This document shows positions 8,901 through 19,769 of a DNA stretch of 64,000 bases, in pieces. Source of the stretch: Altibacter sp. HG106. Its GTDB lineage: Bacteria; Bacteroidota; Bacteroidia; Flavobacteriales; Flavobacteriaceae. The stretch spans positions 248,001 through 312,000 of the forward strand of contig NZ_JAQQTD010000003.1 in NCBI RefSeq assembly GCF_028561755.1, written 5' to 3'. Within the stretch, counting starts at the first letter, position 1. Every line of letters starts with the position of its first letter. A program made the translations under genes and the position numbers. The notes below the pieces were generated by a model that had not been told where the DNA came from, searched no databases, and saw only the letters and a list, made by a program, of their open reading frames with translations.

Positions 8901-11651
8901 TTATTCTTTATCAGTTTTATTAAATACGTCCTCGATCACGCGTTGGTGCCGCGCTTTACTTCGAACGGCGCTTCCGGATGCAGGAGCTGCATATATTTTT
9001 CGACTACAGACACGCCAGTTACGTGCTTCCTCCAAATGCATCAACAAATGCGAATAGGCACCCATATTTCTTGGCTCTTCTTGTGCCCAGACAATATCTT
9101 TCGCCTGCTTATACTTTTTTAGGGTGTCTTCAATTTCATTCTTCGGAAGGGGGAACAACTGTTCTAATCGCACCAGCGCCACGTCCTCTCGATTGTCTTC
9201 TTCTTTTACTTCCAGCAGATCATAATAGAATTTACCGGTGACAAAAACCAAGGTCTTTACCTTCGATGCAGCGGCTTGAGGATCATCTATAAGTGGCTGG
9301 AAGGTTCCTTCCGCAAGCTCTTCCTTCGTAGACACTACCTTAGGGTGACGCAACAAGCTTTTCGGGGTAAAAACGATCAGTGGTTTTCTAAAATCAACTT
9401 TCATTTGTCGACGCAACAAGTGGTAAAAGTTAGCCGGCGTGGTACAATCGGCGATATACATATTGTCTTTTGCACACAATTGCAAGTAGCGCTCCATACG
9501 CGCCGAGGAGTGTTCTGCTCCTTGTCCCTCGTATCCATGAGGCAGCAACATTACAAGGCCATTCTGCAGTTTCCATTTGTCTTCCGCAGCAGAAATATAT
9601 TGATCGATCATGATTTGGGCTCCATTGCTGAAATCACCAAACTGGGCTTCCCAGATGGTGAGGGTCTTGGGACTCGCCATGGCGTATCCGTAATCGAACC
9701 CTACGACTCCATATTCAGAAAGCAAAGAATTATAAATATAAAAATCGCCTTGTTGCTTGGAAAGTTCATTAAACAGCACAATTTCTTCTTCACTGTCTTC
9801 TACCTTGACTACGGCATGTCTGTGTGAAAAAGTTCCACGTTCTATATCCTGCCCGGTCATTCGCACATCGAACCCTTCTTTCAACAAGGTGGCATAGGCC
9901 AATAATTCACCCATGGCCCAGTCTAGTTTATTGTCCTCGAAATACATCTTGTGACGCGCTTCGATGAGCTTCGATATTTTGCGTAAGAATTTTTTATCCT
10001 TCGGAAGCTGGGTAATGGTTTCCGCAATCGCTGTCAGTTCTTTTAGAGGGAAGGAAGTATCCACGGGAGCCATCATCTTATCTTCTTCGGCATAGTGGAA
10101 ACCATCCCACTCATCTTTCATGATAGCGGTAATTTCTGTTTTATCTTCCTTGCGAGAATCTTCTAGCTTTTCTTCCAGTTTGTCTTTGTATTCCTGTTCT
10201 AGCTGCTTCGTAAAGCCGTCCTCGATAATTCCTTGTTTAAACAATTTCTCGGCATAGATATCACGCGGATTGCTATGTTTGGAAATAGCTTTATAAAGTT
10301 TTGGCTGGGTAAAGCGTGGTTCGTCCCCTTCGTTATGTCCATATTTCCGGTAACCGAGTAAATCGATAAACACGTCTCGGCCAAATTCCATTCTGAAATC
10401 AAGCGCGAACAATACGGCATGCACTACGGCTTCGGCATCATCGGCATTTACGTGTAGCACCGGCGATAATGTCACTTTTCCAACATCGGTACAGTAGGTT
10501 GAAGAACGCCCATCTAAATAGTTGGTAGTAAACCCAACCTGGTTATTGACCACCATATGGATGGTTCCACCCGTTTTATATCCGTCCAATTGCGCCATTT
10601 GAACGATCTCATAAACAATCCCCTGACCCGCAATGGCCGCATCCCCGTGAACGATGATCGGCAATACCTTTTTGAGTTCCTGCTTGTGGTGGCGGTCTTG
10701 TTTCGCTCGCGCGATTCCTTGCACCACAGCGCCTACTGTCTCTAGGTGGGACGGATTGGGCGCGATATTCAGATTGATTTCCTTTCCACTATCGGTGGTC
10801 CGTTTGGACGTCCACCCCAAGTGGTATTTCACATCGCCATCAAAAATGTCCTGGGCGTAATCTTTTCCATCAAATTCACTGAAAATATCCTTAGCGCTCT
10901 TTCCGAAGATATTAGTCAGAGTACTCAGACGACCGCGGTGGGCCATCCCCATGACAAACTCTTCTACCCCTTTTTCAGCGGCATTTTCGATCAAAGCATC
11001 TAAGGCAGGAATCAAGCTTTCTCCTCCTTCAAGACTAAATCGTTTTTGCCCTACATATTTAGTGTGTAGGAAGTTTTCAAAGGAAACAGCCTCGTTCAGT
11101 TTTTTGAGAATATGAATTTTCTGCGCTTTCGAAAATTGCGGCTGATTGTCGTTGACATTTAATTTTTTCTGAATCCATTCGATCTCTTCAGGCTTTCGAA
11201 TGTACATATACTCGATCCCGATACTATCGCAATAAATACTGTTGAGATGCTGAAGGATATTTTCGAGTGTGGTTTCTCCGATCCCGAGTATCTCTCCGGC
11301 CTTAAAAACCGTAGAAAGATCTTCTTCGGAAAGTCCGAAATTCTCAATCGCCAAGGTAGGCACATATTTCCTGCGTTCTCGAACCGGGTTGGTTTTGGTA
11401 AAAAGGTGACCTCTACTGCGATACCCATCAATCAATTGAATCACCTGAAATTCTTTGAGCACCGATTCGGGCAGCGCCTCTCCCGGAGCTACTCCAATAG
11501 CTTCTTGGGAATCACTTTCCAAACCAAAATCAAATCCCTGAAAAAATGCGCGCCAACTTGGCTCCACGCTATCGGGATACTGTAAATATTTATCGTAAAG
11601 TGCTGCGATTTGTGCGGGATGCACCGCGTTTAGAAAAGAATATCGGTCCAT
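8901..11651 (-). CDS. sucA: 2-oxoglutarate dehydrogenase E1
   Basis: The thiamine-dependent decarboxylase that converts 2-oxoglutarate and hands the succinyl group to SucB. I choose ATG at 11651 (916 residues, starting [16 protein letters not shown]), which fits the family; the open frame extends upstream to a TTG at 11690 but that lies in the promoter. Visible family features: the N-terminal E2-interaction segment ([22 protein letters not shown]), the thiamine-diphosphate region with GHNEGDEP and [14 protein letters not shown], and a C-terminal transketolase-like half with [20 protein letters not shown]. First gene of the sucAB unit. Confidence 0.96.
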   Translation of the reverse strand: MDRYSFLNAVHPAQIAALYDKYLQYPDSVEPSWRAFFQGFDFGLESDSQEAIGVAPGEALPESVLKEFQVIQLIDGYRSRGHLFTKTNPVRERRKYVPTLAIENFGLSEEDLSTVFKAGEILGIGETTLENILQHLNSIYCDSIGIEYMYIRKPEEIEWIQKKLNVNDNQPQFSKAQKIHILKKLNEAVSFENFLHTKYVGQKRFSLEGGESLIPALDALIENAAEKGVEEFVMGMAHRGRLSTLTNIFGKSAKDIFSEFDGKDYAQDIFDGDVKYHLGWTSKRTTDSGKEINLNIAPNPSHLETVGAVVQGIARAKQDRHHKQELKKVLPIIVHGDAAIAGQGIVYEIVQMAQLDGYKTGGTIHMVVNNQVGFTTNYLDGRSSTYCTDVGKVTLSPVLHVNADDAEAVVHAVLFALDFRMEFGRDVFIDLLGYRKYGHNEGDEPRFTQPKLYKAISKHSNPRDIYAEKLFKQGIIEDGFTKQLEQEYKDKLEEKLEDSRKEDKTEITAIMKDEWDGFHYAEEDKMMAPVDTSFPLKELTAIAETITQLPKDKKFLRKISKLIEARHKMYFEDNKLDWAMGELLAYATLLKEGFDVRMTGQDIERGTFSHRHAVVKVEDSEEEIVLFNELSKQQGDFYIYNSLLSEYGVVGFDYGYAMASPKTLTIWEAQFGDFSNGAQIMIDQYISAAEDKWKLQNGLVMLLPHGYEGQGAEHSSARMERYLQLCAKDNMYIADCTTPANFYHLLRRQMKVDFRKPLIVFTPKSLLRHPKVVSTKEELAEGTFQPLIDDPQAAASKVKTLVFVTGKFYYDLLEVKEEDNREDVALVRLEQLFPLPKNEIEDTLKKYKQAKDIVWAQEEPRNMGAYSHLLMHLEEARNWRVCSRKIYAAPASGSAVRSKARHQRVIEDVFNKTDKE

Positions 11652-11687
11652 AGTAGGAGTGCCCTGGTTCTGTTTTTTGAAACGGTA

Positions 11688-11695
11688 CAAAAATA
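11688..11695 (-). promoter_or_regulatory. -7 promoter element of sucAB
   Basis: Minus strand TATTTTTG, perfect TAnnTTTG, 36 nt before the sucA ATG. No clear -33 partner. Confidence 0.5.
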
Positions 11696-11779
11696 CAATA
11701 ATTCCAAGAACTACCGAGGGTTAACCTTTAGTTTTCTTGGTGAATTTCCTTAAAGTTTTGTGAAGGCCAACAGGTTGTA

Positions 11780-12754
11780 TCAAACGGTGCGACGCATTAA
11801 CCAGTGACTAAATTCTCGAAGTTTGGTCTTTTTATCTTCGCTCATTTTTACTGCGCTGAGTACCGTGTTGGCTTTTTCGGTATAGAATTCAATTTCACGC
11901 TGTAAGGCCTCATCAGCTCCCGTGCTTATAAAAATACGTTTGACGGCTTCTATCTTTTCTTGTGGATCTTTGGGTGTAATGCTCGACAGACCTTCAAGTT
12001 CTTTTGCCTGTAATCTGGACGCATTGTTCATCGCCGTAATGTATAAAAAGGTCTTTTTATTAGCGATAATATCTCCTCCTACTAATTTTCCGAAGGAATT
12101 AGGGTCTCCGAAGGCATCCAGATAGTCGTCTTGCAATTGAAAAGCGATGCCGAGATTTCTCCCAAACTGGTACAAACTGTCTTTACAGGTTTCACTGGCT
12201 CCCGCCACGATCGCTCCCATTTTCATAGCCGCGCCTAGCAACACTGCCGTCTTGTAATCGATCATGGTAATATACTCTTCCAGGGTCACATCGTCTCGAG
12301 TTTCAAAATCTACATCGTATTGTTGCCCTTCACATACTTCTATAGCCGTTTTGCTAAAGAGTTGTGCCAATTCGCGGAAACGTTCTGCCGGATAGGCCTC
12401 GAATAATTGATAGGCTAAGATAAGCATGGCATCTCCGGATAAAATACCGGTATTCAAATCCCATTTCTCATGTACCGTGGTATTCCCGCGACGCAAAGGG
12501 GCGTCGTCCATGATGTCGTCGTGAATCAACGAAAAATTATGAAACAATTCTACCGCCAGGGCAGCAGACATCGCCTCTTCGCAATCGGTTTCAAAAAAAT
12601 CGCAGGTCATTAAGGTTAGCACTGGCCGCAAGCGTTTTCCGCCTAACTTCAAAATATAGTGAATGGGTTCATATAAGTGCCTGGGTTCCTTGTTTGGGAT
12701 CGTTGCCTCAATATGAGCTTGTAATTTCTCTCCGTAGGAAGTGAGTAATTCCAT
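11780..12754 (-). CDS. short-chain polyprenyl diphosphate synthase
   Basis: A 324-residue all-helical prenyltransferase that condenses isopentenyl diphosphate with allylic diphosphates. The first Asp-rich motif is DDIMDD (D79-D84) in SLIHDDIMDDAPLRRG; the second is QLQDDYLDAFGD. There is a phenylalanine five residues before the first motif and no two-residue insertion in it, the pattern of geranylgeranyl-type rather than bacterial farnesyl-type enzymes; the product is thus probably C15-C20, an inference from motif rules. It would use precursors from the pathway that dxs (24.5 kb) initiates. CAAATTTG, close to a -7 element, ends 4 nt before the ATG. Confidence 0.9.
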   Translation of the reverse strand: MELLTSYGEKLQAHIEATIPNKEPRHLYEPIHYILKLGGKRLRPVLTLMTCDFFETDCEEAMSAALAVELFHNFSLIHDDIMDDAPLRRGNTTVHEKWDLNTGILSGDAMLILAYQLFEAYPAERFRELAQLFSKTAIEVCEGQQYDVDFETRDDVTLEEYITMIDYKTAVLLGAAMKMGAIVAGASETCKDSLYQFGRNLGIAFQLQDDYLDAFGDPNSFGKLVGGDIIANKKTFLYITAMNNASRLQAKELEGLSSITPKDPQEKIEAVKRIFISTGADEALQREIEFYTEKANTVLSAVKMSEDKKTKLREFSHWLMRRTV

Positions 12755-12862
12755 ATCGCAAATTTGCCGCTAAAATACGGGATGTCGATAACATTGCCAT
12801 TCAAAAAGCAAAGTGAGTTCATACGTCGTATGTTAAATAATTGTAAAACCTAGGAAACTTTT

Positions 12863-12894
12863 TTTGTTTTTATAGTTTCCGAACAATATCTTTG
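12863..12894 (+). promoter_or_regulatory. complete Bacteroidota promoter of the RND efflux operon
   Basis: TTTG (12863-12866), a 20-nt spacer, then TATCTTTG (12887-12894): an exact match to the -33/-7 consensus TTTG-N19-21-TAnnTTTG. The tetR ATG is 8 nt after the -7 element. Being this close to the first codon, TetR autoregulation would most likely act at this site. Confidence 0.8.
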
Positions 12895-12902
12895 TGCTCA
12901 CA

Positions 12903-13511
12903 ATGAAAGAGAAAATCATAGAAAAATCAGCGGAAATGTTCCTCAATTTGGGGTTTAAGAGTGTGACCATGGATGACCTCGCCCAGGAAATGGGGATTTC
13001 AAAAAAGACCATATACTCGCATTTTAAGAACAAAACCGAATTGGTGCACGAAACGGTCATGAGCGTGTTTCACGAAATTACGTGCGGTATTGATCACATT
13101 AGAGAGCAATCGAAAGACCCTATTGAAGAACTATTCGAGATCAAGAAATTTGCGATGGTCCATCTCAAATACGAAAAAAGCTCTCCGCAGTATCAGCTTC
13201 AGAAGTATTATCCTGAAATATATGCTGCGGTCACTGAAAAAAAGTTTGAAAATATGAACGAATGCACCGTAGCCAATTTAGAACGCGGCGTTGCCACCGG
13301 GGTCTATCGAAGTAATATCGATGTGCCGTTCATCTCTCGAATTTACTTTTTGTGCCTAAGCGGCCTTTCAGACGAATCGTATTTTCCAACCGATCGTTTT
13401 CCGAAGATAAAAACCATGGCCGATTTTCTCGAGTACCATTTGCGCGGAATCGTGACGGCGAAAGGCGCTAAAAAATTAGACACCGTACTTAACCAACAAG
13501 AAGATGCATAA
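12903..13511 (+). CDS. TetR/AcrR family transcriptional regulator
   Basis: A 202-residue regulator. The N-terminal helix-turn-helix (about residues 20-45) reads MTMDDLAQEMGISKKTIYSH; the C-terminal ligand domain is divergent, as usual. Start taken at ATG 12903; a GTG at 12894 lies in the promoter. The 3' end overlaps the next gene by 8 nt. It leads a four-gene efflux operon (tolC-like, adaptor, RND pump), so it is the likely local repressor, releasing on binding a pump substrate. Confidence 0.93.
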   Translation: MKEKIIEKSAEMFLNLGFKSVTMDDLAQEMGISKKTIYSHFKNKTELVHETVMSVFHEITCGIDHIREQSKDPIEELFEIKKFAMVHLKYEKSSPQYQLQKYYPEIYAAVTEKKFENMNECTVANLERGVATGVYRSNIDVPFISRIYFLCLSGLSDESYFPTDRFPKIKTMADFLEYHLRGIVTAKGAKKLDTVLNQQEDA

Positions 13512-14883
13512 AACCTTATACATAGTCCTTTTTATTACGTTCGGTCTTGCAGCCACCGCGCAACAAGAAAAATCGTATTCCTTTTCACTCGAAGAGGCAA
13601 TTACCTTTGCGCTAGACAGCAATTACACCGCGCTCAATTCTAGACGAGACATTGCCAAAGCCCTAAAACAAAAGTGGGAAACCACCGCCACCGGACTGCC
13701 ACAAATTAGTGCGAACATTGCGTATCAAAACAACCTTAAGCAACCGGTGACGCTAATTCCGGCAGAAATCACAGGTGGGCCTCCGGGCACTTTCGTTCCT
13801 GTGACCTTTGGAACCAAACAAAATGCAAACGCCGTCGCCACGCTAAATCAGTTGATTTTTGACGGAAGTTATTTAGTGGGACTCCAAGCCGCAAAGGCGT
13901 TTTTAGATTTTTCTGAAAACGCTACGGAAAAGACCAATCTGGAAGTGCGAAAAGGTGTCATTAACGCCTATGGAAGCGTGTTATTGGCGGAAGAATTGGT
14001 GGCAATTTTTGAAAAGAACAAAGCTGCCTTAGAGGAAAACCTCTTTGAAACTCGCAAGATCTACGAGAACGGACTTACCGAAGAAGAGAGTGTAGAACAG
14101 TTAGAAGTGACTTTGCTGGATGTGGATACGCAGCTCAGCAATGCTCGACGTAGTGCTATTATCGCTCGACAAATGTTTAACGTCGCCTTGGGTATTCCCA
14201 CCGAAAGCTTAGTGATATTTGAAGACGAACTAGACGACCTGGCGCTGAACACGAATTCGCTTCAGCTGTTACAAGAAGAGCTGTCTATGGAAAATAATGT
14301 AGACTATAAGATCGCTTATAACCTTACCGAACAGCGCACCTTGGAAATGAAACTGGAAAAAAGCAAAGCCTTGCCCAGCATTTCCGCTTTTGTGAATTAT
14401 GGCACTCAGGCAAACAGTGATGATTTTACGTTTTTGGATAGCGACCAGCGATGGTTTCAATCGTCGGTACTGGGAGTAAGTATGAACATTCCTATTTTCA
14501 GCAGCGGACAACGAAGTGCAAGGACGCAACAAGCCAAAATCGCGTTAGCGCAGGCTGAAACCGAATTGGAGGAAACCGTACAGAACGTGCGCCTTGCCAT
14601 CAATACGGCTCGCAGTAACTTTCAGTTTGCCATCGAAAAGTATGAAAATGCGAAGAAAAACAAGGCTCTGGCCGAACGTATCGAAGGTAAGAATCAGGTG
14701 AAGTTTACCGAAGGGCTCAGTACCAGTTTCGACCTTAGACAGGCGCAGACACAGTTGTACACGGCACAGCAGCAATATTTTCAGTCGATGTTAGACCTCA
14801 TCAACGCCAAAGCAGAGATAGAAACCGTATTGAACACGCCCGATGTTCGTATTGATTCCGAAGACATAAAAAAGAACTATTAA
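13504..14883 (+). CDS. TolC family outer-membrane efflux protein
   Basis: A 459-residue outer-membrane channel. A signal peptide ends near residue 20 (LAATAQ). The body shows the duplicated TolC pattern: long amphipathic helices rich in Ala/Gln/Glu with the motif NVRLAINTARSNFQFA near residue 360 and ..DLRQAQTQLYTAQQQYF near 415. It forms the exit duct for the adjacent RND pump. It overlaps tetR by 8 nt and precedes the adaptor by 33 nt. Confidence 0.94.
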   Translation: MHKTLYIVLFITFGLAATAQQEKSYSFSLEEAITFALDSNYTALNSRRDIAKALKQKWETTATGLPQISANIAYQNNLKQPVTLIPAEITGGPPGTFVPVTFGTKQNANAVATLNQLIFDGSYLVGLQAAKAFLDFSENATEKTNLEVRKGVINAYGSVLLAEELVAIFEKNKAALEENLFETRKIYENGLTEEESVEQLEVTLLDVDTQLSNARRSAIIARQMFNVALGIPTESLVIFEDELDDLALNTNSLQLLQEELSMENNVDYKIAYNLTEQRTLEMKLEKSKALPSISAFVNYGTQANSDDFTFLDSDQRWFQSSVLGVSMNIPIFSSGQRSARTQQAKIALAQAETELEETVQNVRLAINTARSNFQFAIEKYENAKKNKALAERIEGKNQVKFTEGLSTSFDLRQAQTQLYTAQQQYFQSMLDLINAKAEIETVLNTPDVRIDSEDIKKNY

Positions 14884-14916
14884 AATAGCCACACCGGTTA
14901 ACTAATCAAGACAACA

Positions 14917-16107
14917 ATGAAATCTAGAACGATAAATCTCATGAAAAACTTCTTCCTAATTCTGGGTACGGGCATGCTCCTTATCGCATGTGGTGGAGAA
15001 GATAAGAATTCGATGGAGACCGTATTAGCCTCCAACGATGTGGCCACTCTTCAGGCGAAAAAAGACGCGTTGGTTACCCAACAGCAAGAAATTCAGCAAC
15101 AGGTAAAACAATTGGACGCTAAGTTGATGGAGCTCAACCCAGAGCGAAACATTCCATTGATCACGACCTTTGTAGCATCCGATACGCTTTTTAAGCATTA
15201 TATCGAGCTGCAAGGTAGCGTAGAAACCAAGCAGAACCTGGTCATCACCCCAGAAATGGGTGGCATCTTAGAGCGTGTTTACGTGAAGGAAGGCGATAAG
15301 GTTTCCAAGGGGCAATTGCTCGCAAAGATCGACGACGGCGGATTGAGTCAGCAACTCGCCCAATTACAAGTCCAAGCCGATCTGGCCAAAACCACTTTTG
15401 AACGACAGGAACGCCTTTGGAACCAAAAGATTGGTAGCGAAATACAATACTTACAAGCAAAATCGAATTATGAAGGGCAGCAAGAGGCCGTAGCCCAATT
15501 AAAGCGTCAATTGGCGAAAGCCAATGTGCGCGCACCCTTTTCGGGAACGATAGACAACGTGATAACCGAACAGGGAAGCGTGGTATCACCGGGGCAAACA
15601 GCCTTGATGCGCCTTGTGAATTTGGAGGATATGTACATTGAAACGGATGTCCCCGAAACCTATCTAACCGATGTCACTGCGGGAAAAGAAGTGGAGGTCA
15701 CCTTTCCGGTCTTGGGTAAAACTGTGGTTACAGAAATTCGACAAACAGGAGATTTTATCAATCCCGACAACCGTACCTATATGGCCGAAATCGCGGTGCC
15801 TAACGAAGATAAAACCATCAAGCCGAATTTAACCGCTCGCTTAAAGATCAACGATTACACCAAGGAAGAGGCCATATTGATTCCGCAGAGTATTATTTCT
15901 GAAAATGCCGAGGGTGAGCAATATGTATACGTACTCACCGAAAAGGAAGGCGACAAGGCGGTTGCCCAACGCGTCATAATTGAAACCGGAAAAACTCAGG
16001 GAGACATTATTGAAGTGCTAAGCGGGTTGACTCCAGGGGCCGAGATCATTGACGAAGGAGCTAGAAGCGTCAAAGAAGGACAATCGGTGAAGATTATCGC
16101 GCAATAA
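14917..16107 (+). CDS. RND efflux periplasmic adaptor lipoprotein
   Basis: A 396-residue membrane-fusion protein. Lipobox LLIAC puts the lipidated cysteine at residue 25, so the protein is anchored in the membrane. A coiled coil precedes the biotinyl-lipoyl-like half-motifs (GGILERVYVKEGDKVSKGQL near 110 and NVRAPFSGTIDNVI near 205), followed by a beta-barrel and C-terminal domain (RLKINDY...; ILIPQSII). It bridges the inner-membrane pump and the TolC channel. A second ATG at 14941 would also give a good lipoprotein signal; I keep the upstream one because the aacaATGAAA context is common here. Confidence 0.93.
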   Translation: MKSRTINLMKNFFLILGTGMLLIACGGEDKNSMETVLASNDVATLQAKKDALVTQQQEIQQQVKQLDAKLMELNPERNIPLITTFVASDTLFKHYIELQGSVETKQNLVITPEMGGILERVYVKEGDKVSKGQLLAKIDDGGLSQQLAQLQVQADLAKTTFERQERLWNQKIGSEIQYLQAKSNYEGQQEAVAQLKRQLAKANVRAPFSGTIDNVITEQGSVVSPGQTALMRLVNLEDMYIETDVPETYLTDVTAGKEVEVTFPVLGKTVVTEIRQTGDFINPDNRTYMAEIAVPNEDKTIKPNLTARLKINDYTKEEAILIPQSIISENAEGEQYVYVLTEKEGDKAVAQRVIIETGKTQGDIIEVLSGLTPGAEIIDEGARSVKEGQSVKIIAQ

Positions 16108-16137
16108 GAAGCGCGTTCCACATCAAAACGAATAAGA

Positions 16138-19100
16138 ATGGCAAAAAAGAAAAAAAATACCGAGAAAGAATTCAAACTGTCTTCTTGGGCAATCAACAAC
16201 AAAACCACCATCTATGTGATGATGATTTTGATACTGTTCTTAGGAATTTCAGCCTATTTCAGTATGCCGCGCGAAAGCTTCCCGGAAATTAAAGAAACCA
16301 AGATCTACATCAGTTCGTTATTTCCCGGTAATACGGCGGAAGATATTGAGAAATTGATCACCAATCCGCTAGAAGACAAACTAAAAACGGTAAGTAATGT
16401 GATCGAGATCACCTCGACTTCCCAAGAGGATTATTCGATGATTACTGTCGAGTTCGACGAAGATATTTCAGTTGAATTGGCAAAACAAAAGGTGAAAGAT
16501 GAAGTAGATTCTGAAACCTCTGGGGAAGACTGGCCCACTTTTAATGGCGCAAAAGTAGAACCCAATATTTTCGAATTAAGCCTTTCCGAAGAGATGCCCA
16601 TCCTCAATATTAACATCTCCGGTAATTATCCTGTCTTAAAACTGAAAGAATACGCAGAATACCTACAGGACGAGATCGAAGACTTGCCGCAGATCAAAAA
16701 AGCAGACATTCGCGGGGTGCAGGAAAAGGAAGTGGAAGTTGCCGTAGATATCTACAAAATGATGGCGAGCAATGTGAGTTTTCAAGATATTAGCGGTGCC
16801 ATTGCTAACGGAAACATGACCATGTCTGCCGGTAATTTTATCGCCAGCGGCCAACGTCGAACAATACGCATTTTGGGAGAGATCGATGAACCCCAAGAAC
16901 TCAATAATTTTGTCGTTAAAAGTGAAAACGGCAATATCGTGTATCTCAAAGATATTGCTGATGTAAGTTTTACAGAAAAGGACCGAACCACCTACGCGCG
17001 CGAATCAGGGGAACGCGTGGTGATGCTTGATGTCAAAAAGCGCTCCGGAAAGAACATGGTGGCCGCGGCAGAAGAGATCCAAGTGATTGTGGAAGATGCC
17101 AAAAATAACGTATTTCCTCCCGATCTATCGGTTTCTATCACCAACGATCAATCTTCGAAGACCATCGGGCAGGTAGACGACCTGGTGAACAACATCATTT
17201 TCGGAATCATTCTGGTGGTGACGGTCTTAATGTTCTTCCTGGGCTTTAAGAACGCCTTGTTCGTTGGGTTCGCAATCCCCATGTCCATGTTCATGTCGCT
17301 CATGATTCTCAATCAGTTGGGCTATACGATGAATACTATGATCTTATTCGGACTCATCATGGGGCTCGGAATGCTGGTCGATAACGGAATCGTAGTGGTA
17401 GAAAATGTATACCGACTTATGGACGAAGAAGGCATGTCGCGCGTAGAAGCCGCCAAACGCGGTATTGGAGAAATTGCTTTCCCCATCATCATTTCAACAG
17501 CCACCACGGTAGCTGCCTTTATTCCACTAGGCTTGTGGCCCGGACTCATGGGACAGTTTATGATCTATTTCCCCATCACCCTATCGGTCGTACTGGGGTC
17601 ATCGCTTTTTGTAGCAATCTTCTTTAACTCAGTTTTGGTCTCGCAATTCATGAAAGTCGAGGACAAAAACATGCCTAAGAAACAGCTGATTAAGATCTCG
17701 GCTATTGTGGGAGGCATCGGACTCCTAATTTTGATTTTTGGCGGCGCCTATCGCGCCATAGGAACCTTAATGATTTTCACCGCTATCATGTTATGGGTGT
17801 ATCGCTTGGTGCTTCGTGGGATGGCCAATCGTTTTCAGAATAGATCGCTTGTCAAATTGGAAAATTGGTATGAAAACCGCTTAACGGGATCTTTTAAAAA
17901 GAAGCGTCCCTACTGGATCGTAGGCGCTACCTTTTTACTTTTGATTGGAGCGTTTATAGCCTTTGGAGCCTCTGTTGCGAGTCAGCGTACAAAGATCGAA
18001 TTCTTTCCTGACAACAAACCCAACCAGATCATCGTATATATCGAATATCCACAAGGAACCGATATCGAAAAGACCAACCGTATCACCAAAGAAATCGAGG
18101 AGAAGGTGTACGATGTCATCAACAGTGAAATGTACATGGAAGACGGACGTAATTTCATGGTAGAAAGCGCCGTGAGTCAGGTGGGAGAAGGCGCCGGAAA
18201 CCCACAAACCGATGGCGGTTCGGCGGCCGAAATGCCACATAAAGGAAAGATCACCGCTTCCATGCGTGAGTATAAATTCCGAAATGGAAAAGACAGCGAA
18301 CTGCTACGGCAGAAAATACAGGAAGCCCTGGTAGGTATTTATCCGGGGGTCCTTATTTCCGTAGAAAAAGATGCCAACGGCCCCCCGGCGGGATCGCCCA
18401 TCAACATTGAGTTAGAAGGGGAAGATTACAACGAACTAATCAACACAGCCGAGCGGATGCGTGAGTACATTAATAGCAAAAATATCGCTGCCATTGATGA
18501 ATTGAAGATAGATGTCAACAAAGACAAACCCGCCATGCAAGTGGTCGTAGATCGTGAAAAGGCCGGTGAGCTGGGTGTGAGTGCCGGACAGGTGGGACAA
18601 CAACTTCGGAATGCTATCTTCGGAACCAAAGCAGGTGTTTACAAAGAAGACGGCGAAGATTACGATATCTACGTTCGTTTTGATGAAGAAAGCCGGTATA
18701 ATACCAGTGCGCTTTTTAATCAAACCATGACCTTCCGAACCAATACGGGGCAATTGCGAAATATTCCCGTTTCGGCCGTAGCCACCAAGCGAAATAATTC
18801 GGGTTTTAGCGCCATCAAACACCGTGATACACGACGCGTGGTGACGGTGTATTCTGCCTTGGCACCCGGATATACCGACGCCGGAGCCGTGGTGAGTAGA
18901 ATTCAGGACGAAATGCGGTATTTCAATGATTTACCTGAGGATATCAAAATTGATTATACCGGGCAGATCGAAGAGCAGAACAAGCAAATGCAATTTTTAA
19001 TGGGGGCGTTTTTTAGTGGACTCGGACTCATCTTCTTGATTCTTATCTTTCAGTTCAATTCAATTTCTAAACCTACCATCATTATGCTGGCTATCTTCTT

Positions 19101-19653
19101 GAGCTTGATTGGTGTATTCGGTGGAATTGTGATCTCTGGAGCGCCTTTTGTGATCATGATGACCATGATGGGAATTATTTCGCTGGCGGGAATCGTAGTG
19201 AATAATGGTGTGGTACTATTAGACTATGCGCAATTATTGATCGATCGGAAAAAGAATCAATTAGATTTAGAAGAGGACGAATTCTTGTCGAAAGAAGACC
19301 TGCTTGCCAGTATTATTCGTGCTGGAAAAGCGCGTTTGCGTCCGGTATTGCTCACCGCGATCACCACCATTTTAGGATTGATTCCGCTCGCCATTGGGTT
19401 AAACATTAACTTTTATACCCTATTCAGTGAATTTAATCCGAATATTTACTTTGGAGGAGACAACGTGATTTTCTGGGGGCCGTTGGCATGGACCGTGATC
19501 TACGGCTTACTAATCGCAACCTTCTTAACCTTGATCGTTGTTCCGGTACTCTTTTACATCGCCATTCGAATAAAAATGTGGTGGCGCGCCAAGCGTAATC
19601 CTTCGGAAGAACTTACTGAGTACGAAGAAGCGCATTTAGAAGCGGCAGAATAA
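16138..19653 (+). CDS. RND (AcrB/HAE1-like) efflux pump
   Basis: An 1171-residue, 12-helix inner-membrane transporter of the resistance-nodulation-division superfamily, driven by the proton gradient. The N-terminal helix, the porter domains and the second membrane bundle are in the expected order; the proton-relay helix reads GLIMGLGMLVDNGIVVVENV (about residues 403-422). A typical closing bundle around 945-1150 includes GIISLAGIVVNNGVVLLDYA. The protein is longer than AcrB (about 1050) through loops around residues 500-640 and the acidic C-terminus. It completes the tripartite pump encoded with the TolC and adaptor genes. Substrate not predictable by eye. Confidence 0.95.
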   Translation: MAKKKKNTEKEFKLSSWAINNKTTIYVMMILILFLGISAYFSMPRESFPEIKETKIYISSLFPGNTAEDIEKLITNPLEDKLKTVSNVIEITSTSQEDYSMITVEFDEDISVELAKQKVKDEVDSETSGEDWPTFNGAKVEPNIFELSLSEEMPILNINISGNYPVLKLKEYAEYLQDEIEDLPQIKKADIRGVQEKEVEVAVDIYKMMASNVSFQDISGAIANGNMTMSAGNFIASGQRRTIRILGEIDEPQELNNFVVKSENGNIVYLKDIADVSFTEKDRTTYARESGERVVMLDVKKRSGKNMVAAAEEIQVIVEDAKNNVFPPDLSVSITNDQSSKTIGQVDDLVNNIIFGIILVVTVLMFFLGFKNALFVGFAIPMSMFMSLMILNQLGYTMNTMILFGLIMGLGMLVDNGIVVVENVYRLMDEEGMSRVEAAKRGIGEIAFPIIISTATTVAAFIPLGLWPGLMGQFMIYFPITLSVVLGSSLFVAIFFNSVLVSQFMKVEDKNMPKKQLIKISAIVGGIGLLILIFGGAYRAIGTLMIFTAIMLWVYRLVLRGMANRFQNRSLVKLENWYENRLTGSFKKKRPYWIVGATFLLLIGAFIAFGASVASQRTKIEFFPDNKPNQIIVYIEYPQGTDIEKTNRITKEIEEKVYDVINSEMYMEDGRNFMVESAVSQVGEGAGNPQTDGGSAAEMPHKGKITASMREYKFRNGKDSELLRQKIQEALVGIYPGVLISVEKDANGPPAGSPINIELEGEDYNELINTAERMREYINSKNIAAIDELKIDVNKDKPAMQVVVDREKAGELGVSAGQVGQQLRNAIFGTKAGVYKEDGEDYDIYVRFDEESRYNTSALFNQTMTFRTNTGQLRNIPVSAVATKRNNSGFSAIKHRDTRRVVTVYSALAPGYTDAGAVVSRIQDEMRYFNDLPEDIKIDYTGQIEEQNKQMQFLMGAFFSGLGLIFLILIFQFNSISKPTIIMLAIFLSLIGVFGGIVISGAPFVIMMTMMGIISLAGIVVNNGVVLLDYAQLLIDRKKNQLDLEEDEFLSKEDLLASIIRAGKARLRPVLLTAITTILGLIPLAIGLNINFYTLFSEFNPNIYFGGDNVIFWGPLAWTVIYGLLIATFLTLIVVPVLFYIAIRIKMWWRAKRNPSEELTEYEEAHLEAAE

Positions 19654-19678
19654 CTACTTCTGAAGCGATACTATCCCG

Positions 19679-19709
19679 AAAACCCTTTCTCAACCGAAAG
19701 GGTTTTTTG
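19679..19709 (+). terminator. rho-independent terminator of the efflux operon
   Basis: Stem aaaaccctttc (19679-19689) / gaaagggtttt (19696-19706) with T-run to 19708, 26 nt after the RND stop. Confidence 0.88.
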
Positions 19710-19743
19710 TTTCAGAAAATACGGCGGGTACGTTGCTAATTGT

Positions 19744-19751
19744 TAAATTTG
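19744..19751 (+). promoter_or_regulatory. -7 promoter element of aspS
   Basis: TAAATTTG, perfect TAnnTTTG, 18 nt before the aspS ATG; no -33 TTTG at normal spacing. Confidence 0.5.
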
Positions 19752-19769
19752 CATCCTAATTTTTTCGCA

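Noticed and set aside
11652-11690. Upstream TTG start extending SucA by 13 residues
   Set aside because: The extension begins within the -7 element and the family N-terminus matches the ATG at 11651.
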